Source: Ampelocalamus luodianensis (lineage: Eukaryota; Streptophyta; Magnoliopsida; Poales; Poaceae). Taken from it: a stretch of 64,000 bases of DNA. This document shows, in pieces, positions 34,472-45,880 of the stretch. The translations under genes and the position numbers were made by a program. The stretch is from positions 16,205,488 to 16,269,487 of the forward strand of contig CM070625.1 of assembly GCA_036346255.1 (NCBI GenBank). The letters run 5' to 3'. Position 1 is the first letter of the stretch. Every line of letters begins with the position of its first letter. Under the pieces are notes generated by a model. That model made no database searches. It was not told the origin of the DNA and saw only the letters and a list, made by a program, of their open reading frames with translations.

Positions 34472-37053
34472 TGTCGGGACCCTAGGTATACAACCCGGGA
34501 CCCTCTGTGCATTCCTGACGAGTCCCATGATCGATGCTAGCTCGCATACGATTATAACAAAGATGTAATCATAACCATACAATGGAATAACGATGAAGCG
34601 GACAAATTATTTTTACTTAATAGCAAAATGACCTTATGGTCAAGTCTTACAGAGTTGCCATGTAGGGCTTAACATCAAAAGATAACTTGCAATGGAACCA
34701 AAATATCTCGTGGAGGTCACATGACATGCCCACAGCAATCAGTGGAGGACGCGACCTAGTTCGCAAAGTCATCAAGATGCTCCTCTTCATAATACTCTGA
34801 GTTCCCTGGTTCTTCTGTGGGGATTAATCACACAGGGCGCAAGCCGTGAGTACTTTGAATATACTCAGTAAGTCATAGGGAAATGTATGCAATTATTATT
34901 CATGCGAGGCTAGACAAAGATAGCTTTATGGCTGCTTTGTGGGAAGTAATATTGACGGTAAATACAATAAGTAGATTGAAAGCACAATTTAAAATATTAA
35001 TACATAGGTAGTTCAGTTCTTTTGAAACAACCAGAGATCAACCCAACCTTTCCATCCAAACCATCATTCCCACCATTTTAAGAAAACATCTACCCCATGC
35101 GTTAAATCTCCGGGTATATCCATAACCAGGGATACGGCTATTCGAATAGTTTTTATACACTGTGCAGAGGTTGTACAGCTTTACCCACAAGAGATAATTG
35201 ACTTGTAATGTCCATCTGACACACTGCCGAAGGTGTGCGACTAAGTCATTATCACAAGGCTTTTACAAAGCTCTGTTTTGACTCGGTTCTGCTCGCTAAG
35301 GATTCGCTTCTAGCGGGTTTTACTCCTGCCAGATTCATACCCCCTCTTGCGCCGTTCTCAACCAAAAGAGGACCGACCCAAAGCATTGCTAATTAGTTGG
35401 CCCAGTCCACCCCATCCTAGACATGTGGTTGCACGGTATGAACCAGATCAATGGTTCAAGGTTAAGTCCTTAGTTGGCTGCTCAAACGAGACTAATCCAC
35501 GTCCCAATGTGCGTTATGGCACCTACACTTACCACCATCCCAATGTGCGAGGGGATTTTATAATTCGGTTGAATTATTTTTCAATGAAAAACCGGAAAAG
35601 CCATGTGGCGCCGACTAGAAGCCACGGACAAGGGAGGTGACGTGGCCGCTGATTGGGCATGACAAGGCGTCACGTGGCTTGGCCACGTCGGATCCGAGCG
35701 GCGGCGCACGGGAGCCGAGGGTCGCCGGTGAACGGCTGGGTGGCGGCCGGCGTTGAGAGCACTAGCGGCTAGATGAGCTCACGGCGAACACGATGCTCAC
35801 CGGTTTGAGGACGCGGCGTCACTGGAAGGCCGGCGGCGAGCGAGGAAGGCGGCAGTGGCGATGGTCGAAGGTGGAGGCGGCGCTCCAGGGGCGGTCCAAG
35901 GATGGCGAGGCGTGCACAAGGTTCCCCTCGATGCAGCGATGCCGGAGGTGGAGGCGGTGGCGGCTGAGGGTGCTCGGAGGCGGCGGCGAAAAACTCCAAT
36001 CGCGCCCGGGCTAGGGCGAGGGAGAGAGGGGAAGTAGAGGGGGACGAGAGAGGAGGGTGCGAGGCACCGGGTGCTCGCCTTAAGATGGCGTGGGAGGCTG
36101 GAGAGAGAGACAAGGCGGCGGCTTTGCGGCGCGAGGACAAAGGCGACATGGGGAAAAGAGGCGGCGGGGCGGGAATGGTGGTGGCGGCGGGCACGCGGGG
36201 CGGGAGGTGACGAGCGCGCTTCTTTGAAAGCGGGGCGAGAACGAATGCGGCGGCGCAAAGCGCGAGGCAGGGCGGGCGTTGACACGGGAGGAAGGCGACG
36301 GCCGAGGAAGGCAGCGAACGGCAGTGGGTCCCACTGTCGTGAGGAGAGAGAGAGAACGGGAGAAAGCGCGATGAATGCGGGCGTTCAATTCCCATCGGAC
36401 AATGGAAAAAGGTTTGATCTCTTGGGCGCTGAACATTTTCACAAGGTCTTGGCCGTTTGATTTTGATCGAACGGCTACGAGGAACAGGAGGCGCAGCGTG
36501 TTGTGATCCGTCCGATTTCAATCGGACGACGCTAAATGGAGGGAGGCGCGGGGCTGCGCGAGAGTGAGCTACGCGATGGAGCTGGGCCACGCGAAAGTAA
36601 AAGAGGTGGGCGAGAAAAAATCGCCCAAAGCTAAAAGAGGAATTAAAATGCTTTTCTGATTAAAGAAAAGTTAGAAAAGCAAAAAGACTTTTAGAAAATA
36701 GCTAATAGAGTCTAAAATTCTAGGAAACTTCACAAAAGTTCCTTGAATTATTTAGAACTTAATAAAAATACTTTTAACTATACTTTAGTTTTTCATTTTG
36801 CAAACAAAATAGATTTTGACTTTTCGGACAAAAGGAAAAACCAAATTAAAAATCCAGAAAAAGCAAGAAAAGACTTAAAATCCAGGAAACTCAAATAAAC
36901 TAACTTTTTAATTTAATTGGAGTTGGATTAACTCAATTTAAATTGTTTTTGAGTTCTAAATCTCAATTTAAGCTTTTACAACTCAATAAAATCAGCAAGT
37001 TATTTTTATTTTGAATTTTTTTTTCAAAAACTCTACAAATTAGGGATGGTACA
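34472..37053 (-). repeat. 3' LTR of a Tekay-like chromovirus
   Basis: On the minus strand it starts TGTACCATCCCTAATTTG right after a polypurine-like tract (CCTTTAAGGGGTGTAGG) and ends ...GGTCCCGACA at 34472. The length of about 2.58 kb is normal for Tekay LTRs. The GC-rich middle (35640-36600) opens many long ORFs on both strands. They show no domains and are read as composition artefacts. Confidence 0.75.
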
Positions 37054-37065
37054 AACCTACACCCC

Positions 37066-39127
37066 TTAAAGGGAATCTCGACCCCGAGATTCGGGCTGAC
37101 TAGAGAATAGGTGCGGGAACTCGGCCTTCACGTCCTCTTCATGCTCCCAGGTGGCTTCCTCTTCAGTGTAATTGCTCCACTGAACTTTGCAAAAACGGAG
37201 AATCTTGCTTCGGGTTAGACACTCGGACACTTCCAGAATTTTGATGGGTTGCTCCTTGTAGGTGAGATCTTCCTGCAAATCAACTGCTTGTAGCGGCATC
37301 TGCTCTTCGGGTACACGCAGACACTTCTTCAATTGAGACACATGAAAGGTGTCATGCACATCTGACAGCTGGGGCGGGAGTTCCAATTTGTAAGCAACTT
37401 CTCCTCTTCTTGCTAGGATGGGAAAAGGTCCAATATACCTTGGTGCAAGCTTCCCGCTTATTCTGAAATGGCGCATTCCCTTGAGAGGTGAGACCTTGGA
37501 TACACATAATCTCCGGACGCAAAGCTAAATCCGGCGACGGTTATTAGCATAACTCTTTGCCTAGTCTCGAGTTGTTTTCACTTTTCTCGGATTGCCGAAC
37601 TTGGTGTTCGGCTTCCTTGAGATATCAGTCAAGTACTTGTCCTTGTCCTATTTCATCCAATACAAGGGTGTTCTCACTTTCTTCCATAAAGGGCTTCAAA
37701 TGGGGACATCTGCAGACTTTATTGATGATGTTGTTGTATGAAAACTCTACATAAGGCGACAATCGATCCCAAGCTGGTTTGGTTCTCTAGAAACACGAGC
37801 TCTTAACATATCTTCTAGGATTTGATTCACTCTTTTTGTCTGTCCATCTGTCTGAGGATGGTAGGCGGTACTGAAATTCAAATTGGTGCCTAAAATGCTA
37901 TACAGCTTTTGCCAAAACCTCAAGGTGAATTGAGATCCTCGATCTGACACAATATTCTTTGGTACTCCATGCTGACATACTATCTTTGCCATATATAATT
38001 CTGCAAGTCTGTCTCCCGAGTAGGTAGTCTTGACTGGGAGAAAGTGAGCAACTTTTGTTAGGCGATCTACAATTACCCAAATGGAATCATATCTGGCCCT
38101 TGTTCTTGGCAAACCGGTGATGAAGTCCATGCCAATTTCCTCCCATTTCCATTCAAGGATCTGCAAGGGTCGTAGGAGTCCAACAGGTCTCTGATGTTCA
38201 GCTTTAACTCGCTGGCAAACATCACACTGTGCTATGTATTTAGCAATTTCTCGCTTCATACTAGGCCACTAATACATTTCCTTAAGATCTTGATACATTT
38301 TAGCACTTCCGGGGTGAATGGAATACAAGGTTTCATGAGCTTCCTTGAGTATCAACTGCTTGAGTTCTTTTTGGTCTGGTACACAGATACGCTTATCGAA
38401 CCAAATGGTTCCTTTTTCATCTTCTAAAAATCTTAGGGATTTACCCTTCTTCATGTTACTCTTGATCTCCTTGATATCTGCGTCTTTGATCTGGGCTTCC
38501 CTGATCTGACTCTGTAGAGTTGGTTGCACTTCCAAAGCTGCCAAATAACCTTCTTCAACCAATTCAAGCTTGAGCTTATGCAACTCTTCATGTAGTGCTG
38601 GCCGACCTTCCTTGATCATCAGAGTATTGCAATAGACCTTTCTACTTAAAGCATCTGCCACAACATTAGCTTTTCCTGGGTGGTAATGGATTCCGATGTT
38701 GTAATCCTTGATCAATTCTAACCATCTTCTTTGCCTCATATTAAGATAAGCTTGAGTGAAAAATGTACTTCGAGTTCTTATGATCAGTGTAGACTTCACA
38801 GCGAGTGCCGATGAGGTAATGACGCCATATCTTCAAAGCATGCACCACTGCGGTGAATTCTAGGTCATGTGTGGGGTAATTTACTTCATGAGGCCTCAAC
38901 TGACGTGAAGCATATGCTACTACCTTCCTTTCTTGCATGAGGACACAATCGAGACCATGTCGCGATGCATGACAGTAAATCTCAAAATCCTTTCGGACAT
39001 CTGGCAAGGTCAACACTAGAGCGGTAGTCAAACGCTTCTTCAATTCTTGAAAACTCTGCTCACATTCGGGCGTCCAAACAAATTTCTTTTGCTTCTTCAA
39101 CAACTGAGTGAGGGGTTTTGCTATCTT
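37066..39127 (-). pseudogene. Pol of a Tekay-like chromovirus (RNase H, integrase, chromodomain), truncated
   Basis: From the right: the end of the RT/connection region at 39127 (KIAKPLTQLLKK), then RNase H at about 38730-39020. RNase H reads IYCHASRHGLDCVLM, with His where the first catalytic Asp is expected. Next are the tether region with GKANVVADALSRK and an integrase finger at about 38200-38340. The integrase core at 37800-38150 has DFITGLP, VDRLTK and TAYHPQTDGQTKRVNQ, with Lys in place of the catalytic Glu. Last are the GPFPILARRGEVAYKLELP motif and a chromodomain (KILRFCKVQWSNYTEEEATWE) near 37150-37220. There are stops near 38269 and 37750-37480. Gag, protease and most of RT are cut off at 39127-39130 by the start of another LTR. 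Confidence 0.85.
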
Positions 39128-39129
39128 GT

Positions 39130-39954
39130 GTAACATCCCAATTTTGGGCTTGTGTTTCAAATGTAAGAAAATGAGTAGAAATTAAAACTTTTTCTTACAT
39201 CATGTATTTCCTGTATGTACTAAACAATTATTGTACAAGAGTTATGGAAATACATAGTCACAAGTCTTTGACCCAAATCTTGATCCTTCAAAAACATTCT
39301 TGTTCCACCTTGTGATAATCTCCTGGAAATATTTTTCCTAAATTCTTGGGATGGTATGTGACCCATCTGAAAAATTTCATAATTTTTAGAAATTGTTTGA
39401 ATATTATTGGAGGTCAGTCAAACCTATTCAATTTCTGGTCAAACCTTGGACCAGCACCTTGTGGGATTTTTGGAGGAAAAGGTATAGCACAAAAATCTCT
39501 GCAAAATTTATACAAGGTCAGTCACTCAGATAGCAAGCTCCTGTAAAAATTTCATAATTTTTGGAGTGAGTTTGCTACCTCAATAAATCCCCAAACTTCA
39601 GATCTGTTTGGAAACCAAAATTAGGGCTGAGTCAGACTCGGGCTCGAGTCAGACCCGAGTCCGACCCAGCCATTTGACTCGCTCGAGTCAAGTCGCCAGC
39701 ACCGTCTAGACCTTCTCGTGCGCGCGCGTGCTGGGCCGTTGGATTCTCATCCAGTGCCCCAGACCTACCCTCTGATCTCAGCGTCTCGGGGTGGTCCAGG
39801 CCACTGGATCTCCATCCTGCGGTCACGACCTCCCCTGGACCTCCTCACCCGCAAAGACCTCCCCACCTCGGGTGATCTGGGAAGTCCAGGACCACCCCAT
39901 GCAAATCGGGATAGTCCAGGACCTCTCCCTTAGCTCTGTTCTTCTCCCTCAGCT
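39130..39954 (+). repeat. LTR fragment, TGTAACATCCC start
   Basis: Begins TGTAACATCCCAATTTTGGG exactly where the minus-strand pol is broken. The start is typical of Tekay-type LTRs. It contains CGAGTC-rich short repeats at about 39628-39690. It passes without an LTR-like end into RNase H-derived sequence near 39955. Confidence 0.6.
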
Positions 39955-41570
39955 TGAAGTACTTGTTCACTCAGCCAGATCTGAAGATTGACTTGTTCAC
40001 TCAGCCAGATCTGAAGATTGACCAGGACCGAGGATATTCCGAAGATTGACTTGAGATTGGGCTATCATCAAGTCAGGATCAGGACCGAGGATATTCCGAA
40101 GACGGCCTTTGCTACTCGTTATGGTCTTTACGAGTACACCGTCATGTCTTTTGGTTTGACTAATGCTCCTGCTTTATTCATGAACCTTATGAACTCGGTA
40201 TTCATGGAGTATTTGGATAGGTTTGTAGTGGTATTCATCGATGATATCCTTATCTACTCCAAGAGTGAAGAAGAGCATGCCGAACATCTTAAGCTTGTGT
40301 TGGGCAAGCTGCGCGAGCACCAGCTGTATGCAAAGTTCAGCAAGTGCGAGTTCTGGTTGAAGGAAGTGACATTCTTGGACCATGTGCTTTCAGCAGGAGG
40401 TGTGGCTGTGGACCCTAGAAAGGTCAGTGATGTACTATCTTAGGGTCAGCCCAAGTCGGTCACCGATGTGCGGAGTTTTCTCGGTTTGGCTGGCTACTAT
40501 CGCCGCTTTATCGAGAATTTCTCCAAGATTGCGAAGCCTATAACCGAATTGCTCAAGGAAGACAAGAAGTTTGAGTGGTCTCCTGCTTGTGATGTGAGTT
40601 TTCAGGAACTCAAGAAGCGGTTGACCTCAGCCCCAGTGCTTGTTCTCCCTGATATTCACAAGAGTTTTGATATCTATTGTGATGCTTCTCGTCGTGGTCT
40701 TGGTTGTGTTCTCATGCGAGCGAGCAAGGTTGTGGCCTATGCATCGCGGCGATTGAGGCCTCATGAACTCAACTATCCTACTCATGACTTGGAGTTAGTG
40801 CGTGGTTCATGCACTCAAGATTTGGTGGCATTATCGATTGGCAACCGTTGTGAAGTGTATTCGACCACAAGAGCTTGAAGTACTTGTTCACTCACGGATC
40901 TGAACCTCGAGGCAAAGGAGATGGTTGGAATTGATCAGGACTATGATATGGGTATTCGGTATCACCGGGCAAGGCCAATGTCGCTGCGGATGCGCTTAGT
41001 CGAAAGGTGTATTGCAACATGTTGATGCTCCAAGAGCAAAGACCTACCCTTCTTTCGAATTTCAGCGCCTCAATTTGGGTTTGATCGAGCACGGTTCTCT
41101 TGCTACCTTGGTTGTGCACCAACCTTGGTGGACCAAATCAAGCGGCACATCGATCGATGTTGGCGTGAGCCAAATCAAACGAACATCAAGGATGGGATAG
41201 CCAAGTGCGTTTGGAGGATGAGCATGGCGTTGTGTGGTTTGGACAAGGTCTTGTAGTTCCTAAGGTCATGGAGTTGTGGGATTTGATTCTCCTCGAAGCC
41301 CATGACTCTCCTTTGTCTTTTGGTCTAACTAATGCTCCTGCTTTATTCATGAACCTTATGAACTCAGTATTCATGGAGTATCTGGATAGGTTCGTAGTGG
41401 TATTCATTGATGATATTCTTATCTACTCCAAGAGCGAAGAAGAGCATGCTGAGCATCTTAAGCTTGTGTTGGGCAAGCTGCGCGAGCACCAGCTGTATGT
41501 TATTTATTCACGCGAAACAAGGCACTTGATTCACGTAAAGCTTAAATGCTTGTGAGGCTTTAAAGAGACA
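39955..41570 (+). pseudogene. Scrambled chromovirus pol with duplicated RT block
   Basis: The plus strand contains, in order: a small RNase H tether piece (equivalent to LKYLFTQ) repeated around 39955-40015; a jump into reverse transcriptase (DLRLGYHQVRI) with a duplicated 20-bp GGACCGAGGATATTCCGAAG at 40024 and 40083; the RT palm FGLTNAPALFMNLMN and VFIDDILIYSKS; a stop at 40441; RNase H up to about 40880; a decayed tether; and an H2C2-like piece ending LLEAHDSPLS near 41312. Directly fused to that is a second copy of the RT palm (41315-41500), after which the homology ends. The order RT, RNase H, integrase finger, RT is not that of any working element. Confidence 0.8.
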
Positions 41571-41703
41571 GCTCAAGATATAATGTATTGAAATAGTTGA
41601 TTCTAAAATTATCTCAAAATAACCTAAAGAGTATTAGAGACGAAATATTGAACATGCCTAAGTCCTAACAAAGCGGTCATGTTTCGCGGTCATTTAAGCA
41701 TAG

Positions 41704-42144
41704 CTACGTCCCACGCGATCTCTCCGTATCCTCCTTGTTCTCTTCGGCGTTTCCACTGGCCACACGACCGAGTTCCGGCTGTTCTTGGAGAAGACGCAAC
41801 GGCCATGGACCAACTTCGCGCGGATCACATCGGCCGGCCTCGTGTCGGTTGCGGCGCCGCCACGTCCCCTCGGACGTGCTATAGGACATGGCGTCCAGGC
41901 GGGCTACAATGAGATGGCGCGTGCCAGTTCACGTCTCGGCGGCGGCGGCGGCGGCAGAGGAGGAGGCGGCGGTTTACGTGGGGAAGGTGGAGGCTTTAGC
42001 GGTGGAGGTTTCGGCGGCGGTGGCGGCGGTGGCTCCGGCGGTAGTTCGAACCTGGAACGCGTCATGTTCATCTTGGGCGCTGCCGTGGTCTTTGCCGCGA
42101 CGTTTAGCGCTGTCCTATGTGTTCTTCGTTTGGATGATATATAA
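41704..42144 (+). CDS. Glycine-rich ORF with C-terminal membrane helix, hypothetical
   Basis: One frame stays open from 41704 to the stop at 42142-42144. The first in-frame ATG is at 41914, giving 76 residues. The upstream open part (RLFLEKTQRPWTNFARITS) may be the end of a longer exon. After the ATG come a Gly-rich run (GGGGGGRGGGGG, then GFGGGGGGGSGG) and a hydrophobic segment VMFILGAAVVFAATFSAVLCV, then LRLDDI. This could be a small glycine-rich membrane protein or the 3' part of a broken gene. I do not recognise a family. Alternative frames are equally long because of GGC repeats. Confidence 0.35.
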   Translation, partial: LRPTRSLRILLVLFGVSTGHTTEFRLFLEKTQRPWTNFARITSAGLVSVAAPPRPLGRAIGHGVQAGYNEMARASSRLGGGGGGRGGGGGLRGEGGGFSGGGFGGGGGGGSGGSSNLERVMFILGAAVVFAATFSAVLCVLRLDDI

Positions 42145-42470
42145 TACTCGTCCGAATTCACAGCCATGATCGTTTCTTTAACGGATTTGCTAGTCATGAT
42201 CATTGGTGATCTATTGATCTTGTTTCTGGTTTGATTAGCATGCTCCTCTGTGGACTAAACATTTGTAAAACCAACATTATGTGCGGAGTTATATCCAACA
42301 GGCAACAGATTAATGTCTGGTGCTGTACTCTACCTTATATTTGTGCTACTTCTTTCTCAAGAAAATCTTTAATGAGTTTGTCTTACCCTAAATTAATCCA
42401 TCCATGTACAAGTTGAGGAAACAAATACTCACAAGAATGCTAGCCCACTATAGTAGTTTCAAGAGGTTTC
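42145..42470. other. Unassigned sequence downstream of the glycine-rich ORF
   Basis: Possible 3' UTR of the preceding ORF. Nothing else is seen. Confidence 0.4.
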
Positions 42471-43000
42471 AATTTCAGGTTTTAAGTTTGAGGTTTAAAG
42501 TGGGTTTCAGCACGTTCGGTGTAAAGTTAAAAAAATGTTTTAGGTTTCGAGTTTGATGTTTAAAGCAAGTTTTAGTGCGTTTTGTGAAAGTTTCAAAAAG
42601 TTTCAGCTCTTTTCATAAAGTTTTAGAAAGGTCTTAAGAAGTTTCATAAAAAAATTTGCAAGTTAAAAAAAAAATTCATATTTCAGAGAGTTTCGGACCG
42701 AGCCTTCAAGTTTTAGAGAGTTTCATACCAGAACCTTCAAGTTTCATAGAGCTTCAGACAAGTTTCAGAACCAACCTTCAAATTTAAGTGATTTTCACCT
42801 GAGTTTTATACCCAAAGCATCAACTTTCATAGAGTTTTAGGTGAGTTTGATGCTCAAAGCTTGAAATTTCAGAGGAGTTTAAGATAGTTTCATCCAAAGA
42901 TTCAAACTACATAAGAGTTTCACATCGAAAATTCAAGTTTTACAAGAGTTTAATGTGACTTTCACGTGAAAATTTTGAAGTTTCAAGCAGATTTTTTTTA
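42470..43000 (+). repeat. Degenerate GTTTCA-rich repeat field
   Basis: Dozens of short AGTTTCA/AAGTTT phrases recur every 15-30 bp with variable spacers. The complementary TGAAACTT phrases dominate 43920-44110, about 1 kb to the right, suggesting subterminal arms of one unidentified element. Confidence 0.5.
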
Positions 43001-43660
43001 AAAAAAAATAAAAACACAAACTTCAAAGCTTTCAGACTAATTTTAACATGACCTTGGCTGTTGCCTGTTGGTCGCTGCATTCGCCATGCCATGGTGGTGG
43101 AGAACGACGGAAGAGAGAGGAGTTGGAAGATGTGGTGGAGAGGTAGCCACCTTTGGATAAGGAAAGGAAAGGGGAGAAGGGAGGTCCATCAGATGCCTTG
43201 AACAAGATGTATCGTACGGTAATTTTTTATCCCGTCGGTTGGGCAATGAACGGTATACCATTCCCTAGATTTTTCCTTACAAGAAACATACCTATTTATT
43301 GAGAAATACTAGAAAACGCTATAGTGTTTTTTCTCAATCCAACAGTACAAGAAATCTACGTACAATCAAACCACGTGTCCTGCTCATAGCCATCCGATTT
43401 CGAGGTATGGAGCTACTTCATCAACCTTATCCTTTGCCTGACTCCAGCCACGTTACGTCCATTTCCCTTCCCAGAACCATCTCTCTCTCTCTCTCTCTCG
43501 TCAATCATTCAATCCCAATCCACGCTAGTTGAATTGCCGCTGACGCTAGTGTGTATCCACGTGCCATCCCACATTGGGGCTACTGAGGGCAGAGGGCACG
43601 GTTGCGTGTCGTTATGGGAAGGTGAGGAGGCGTGGCGCAGAGCAGAGCAGGCACCATGAT
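43000..43660. other. Unassigned sequence with a (CT)n microsatellite
   Basis: A perfect CT microsatellite lies at 43481-43499. No gene is supported. A small minus-strand ORF at 43043-43261 has no recognisable feature. Confidence 0.5.
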
Positions 43661-44110
43661 GGAGCCAGCGTAGAGCTGGCCAAATAGGTGGCTCGGCATT
43701 GGCCCAGCCCATTTCGGCATAGCCCATCATGGCCCGAGTAATAGATGGGCCGTACCGTGCCGGGAGGAGGCCAAGGCGCGGCCGATGGCCTATCGGGCCA
43801 GCCCGGCCCAAGCCCATTTAGCCCAACGGACCGTTTCAGCCCACTTAGCCCGTTAGACCCGAAAAAATTAAAAAAATCAGAAAAAAAAAATCCAACACGT
43901 TGAAAAAAATCCGACAGGCTTAAACTTCTTGAAACTCATTTATTTGAAACTTGTTGAAACTTGAGTTACAAAATCTGAAACTTGAGCTTGAAACTTTCTT
44001 AGAATCTGTGGAAACTTCTAGAAATCTGAAACATGTTGAAACCTAGTCAAAACTTTAACATCGAAATCTAGAACTTTTAAGCAACTGAAACTTCACGAAA
44101 CTGCTATACC
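43660..44110 (+). mobile_element. hAT-like non-autonomous element fragment
   Basis: GGCCCAGCCCATTT, ATAGATGGGCCGT, GGGCCAGCCCGGCCC and TTAGACCCGAAAAAATT appear in the same order as in 48700-48900 next to the hAT transposase relic (taatagatgg..., gggccggttcgagcc, TTAGATCCGAAAATTTT). This suggests a shared terminal region of one hAT family. The end of this copy is lost in TGAAACTT-rich sequence. Confidence 0.4.
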
Positions 44111-44256
44111 GTTGAAAATGCATTTGAACGATATAGCATAAGCTAATAGCTCCCCTATTTATTAGACTTCGAATTAACAACAAATGATTCCCAATGCCAA
44201 GGCTCCGGTCCTCCATTAATCCATGGCCATGGTTACCTGTTATACATCGGTCCTAA

Positions 44257-44749
44257 TCTATTATATATTAAAAGTTGATGGTATCACTTTTACAACTGCT
44301 AAGAGAAAAAATATGCTAGAAATTATTTTTTAAAAAAAATCCGACCCTTGAATTAGTATGCCCTTATTTTAAAGGCTTAGATTCGATAATCGTCTTAGAG
44401 ATATATTAATTTGAAAAGGATCTAAAAAATATCCAACCATTAATCTGGTTGACCCTAATTTTAAAGGTTTAGATTCAATTGTTGGTTTAGAGATCTATTA
44501 TTTTGAAGAAAAAAAATAGATAGCATTGTTTTTAATTCAAAGGTTGAGAGTGTAAATTTGCTCCAAGTACCTACCTCTCAATTCTCTCTTTCACACATAA
44601 AGAGGGCGATCTCAAAATAAAAGTTTCTAATTAAATATGAAATCAAATATATCAAAGTCAAATTTAGATTACAAAATATAAATTTAAAATTGCATAAAAT
44701 TATACTATACTACATCAAATCACGCAAATTGCGTGGGGCAATCGGCTAG
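44257..44749 (+). mobile_element. Non-autonomous Helitron
   Basis: Starts TCTATTATATATTAAAAG after an A (44256) and ends CGGCTAG before a T (44750), i.e. inserted between A and T as Helitrons do. A perfect hairpin CACGCAA-a-TTGCGTG (44721-44735) lies 10 bases before the terminal CTAG, and TGGGGCAATCGGCTAG is the usual grass-type 3' end. The element is 493 bp, AT-rich and without Rep/helicase coding, so it would move only with an autonomous partner. Confidence 0.85.
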
Positions 44750-45100
44750 TTGATACAGAGATTGATTAAGGTTGATTAACACTCATTGTACAAGAGGAAC
44801 TAACTTTTGAAGAAAAGAATGGAAGTCGGCTCAAAACTCCGGAAGGATCCTTAGGTTCAGCGCTAGTCACATCATCACACGAAAATTTTCCCAGAAAAAA
44901 CATCACATGAAAATAATTAACTAAAAATTTCCCGAGCATAGAAACCATAAATCGGCCACGTTTAAGCGTGCCACAGCCCTAAACCCTAATATCCAAATAT
45001 GCCCAAAAGGCACACATGGCTTGAATTTCTAATATTAATTTCTCAAACATCTTTTTTGCAAAGAGTTTCTTAAAAAAATAACTAAATTCAACCCTTCAAA
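44750..45100. other. Unassigned AT-rich sequence
   Basis: No gene or repeat is recognised. Confidence 0.5.
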
Positions 45101-45190
45101 CAGTTCGGATTGCAGGCCGTAACTCGCCTGCATGAAGCAGGAATTGCTAGTAATCGCCGGTCAGCCATATGGCAGTGAATCCGTTCCCAG
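45101..45190 (+). rRNA. rrn16: Plastid 16S rRNA fragment inserted in nuclear DNA
   Basis: About 90 bp match the 3' part of plastid 16S rRNA, in the CAGTTCGGATTGCAGGC...TGCTAGTAATCGCCGGTCAG...GAATCCGTTCCC region just before the decoding-site helix. Several changes from the conserved sequence are visible (for example GCAGGAATTGC for the usual GCCGGAATCGC), mostly C-to-T or G-to-A, as expected for an old nuclear plastid insertion. The match stops abruptly on both sides. It is a non-functional fragment. Confidence 0.88.
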
Positions 45191-45870
45191 CCCTTTATGT
45201 CTCTTCCTCTGTCTCATCCATGGTTTTGTGGCTAGTGCAAGGATGTTGCACCCTGGAAGTTGAGGTGAAGTTTATTCCAGGGTTGAGATTAGTCCAAGCA
45301 CCAAAGCATGCCTGAAGTTAACGATGCATTCGGTATCTTCGTTTCAGCACGAGTTGCTTCGACCTTGCCAACGAGAGATCTTACCGTGCCGTTGTTTACC
45401 TTCAACCGTTCGAATCAAGAACCATCTGCTGCAACTATCACCACGCTAGTTAAGCTGTGGTCGTCCCATCTCATGACCCATTGACCCTGAACTCTGCAGG
45501 CTCGCAAGATGCAGAGTTGCAGACATGAGTGTATTCGATCCAGAACGCATCCCCTGACGCACCGCCGGCCGCCCATCGACAACGTGACGGCCAAGATGCG
45601 CTTGCCAGGGTGCGGGACCCGTGCTTGCATGCCGCGCGTGCGGTCGAGCGTGTGGGAACCCCGAACTCGTCGCGATCTCGGCCAATCCGAACCGGCATCT
45701 GAAATCGGAAGCGGCACCGTTCCGAATCAGAATCCCCCTCTGGAGAGGAAGTACCCCGTCTGCCGCGACACGAGATCCAATTACCCTCGGACGAAGGAGG
45801 TGCATATTTCGCCAGATGAGCCTCGATTCCAAGTTCAGGGGGCATATAGATGCACGGGCGCCGAAGAACG
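45191..45870. other. Unassigned stretch, GC-rich between 45450 and 45850
   Basis: Three overlapping frames stay open on each strand in the GC-rich part, without domains or a coherent start. I treat these as chance ORFs. Confidence 0.45.
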
Positions 45871-45880
45871 TGCGATTTGA

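Noticed and set aside
35769..36590. A 273-codon minus-strand ORF and overlapping plus-strand ORFs
   Set aside because: They lie inside a 2.58-kb retrotransposon LTR in a GC-rich block. The composition explains their length and no motif is visible.
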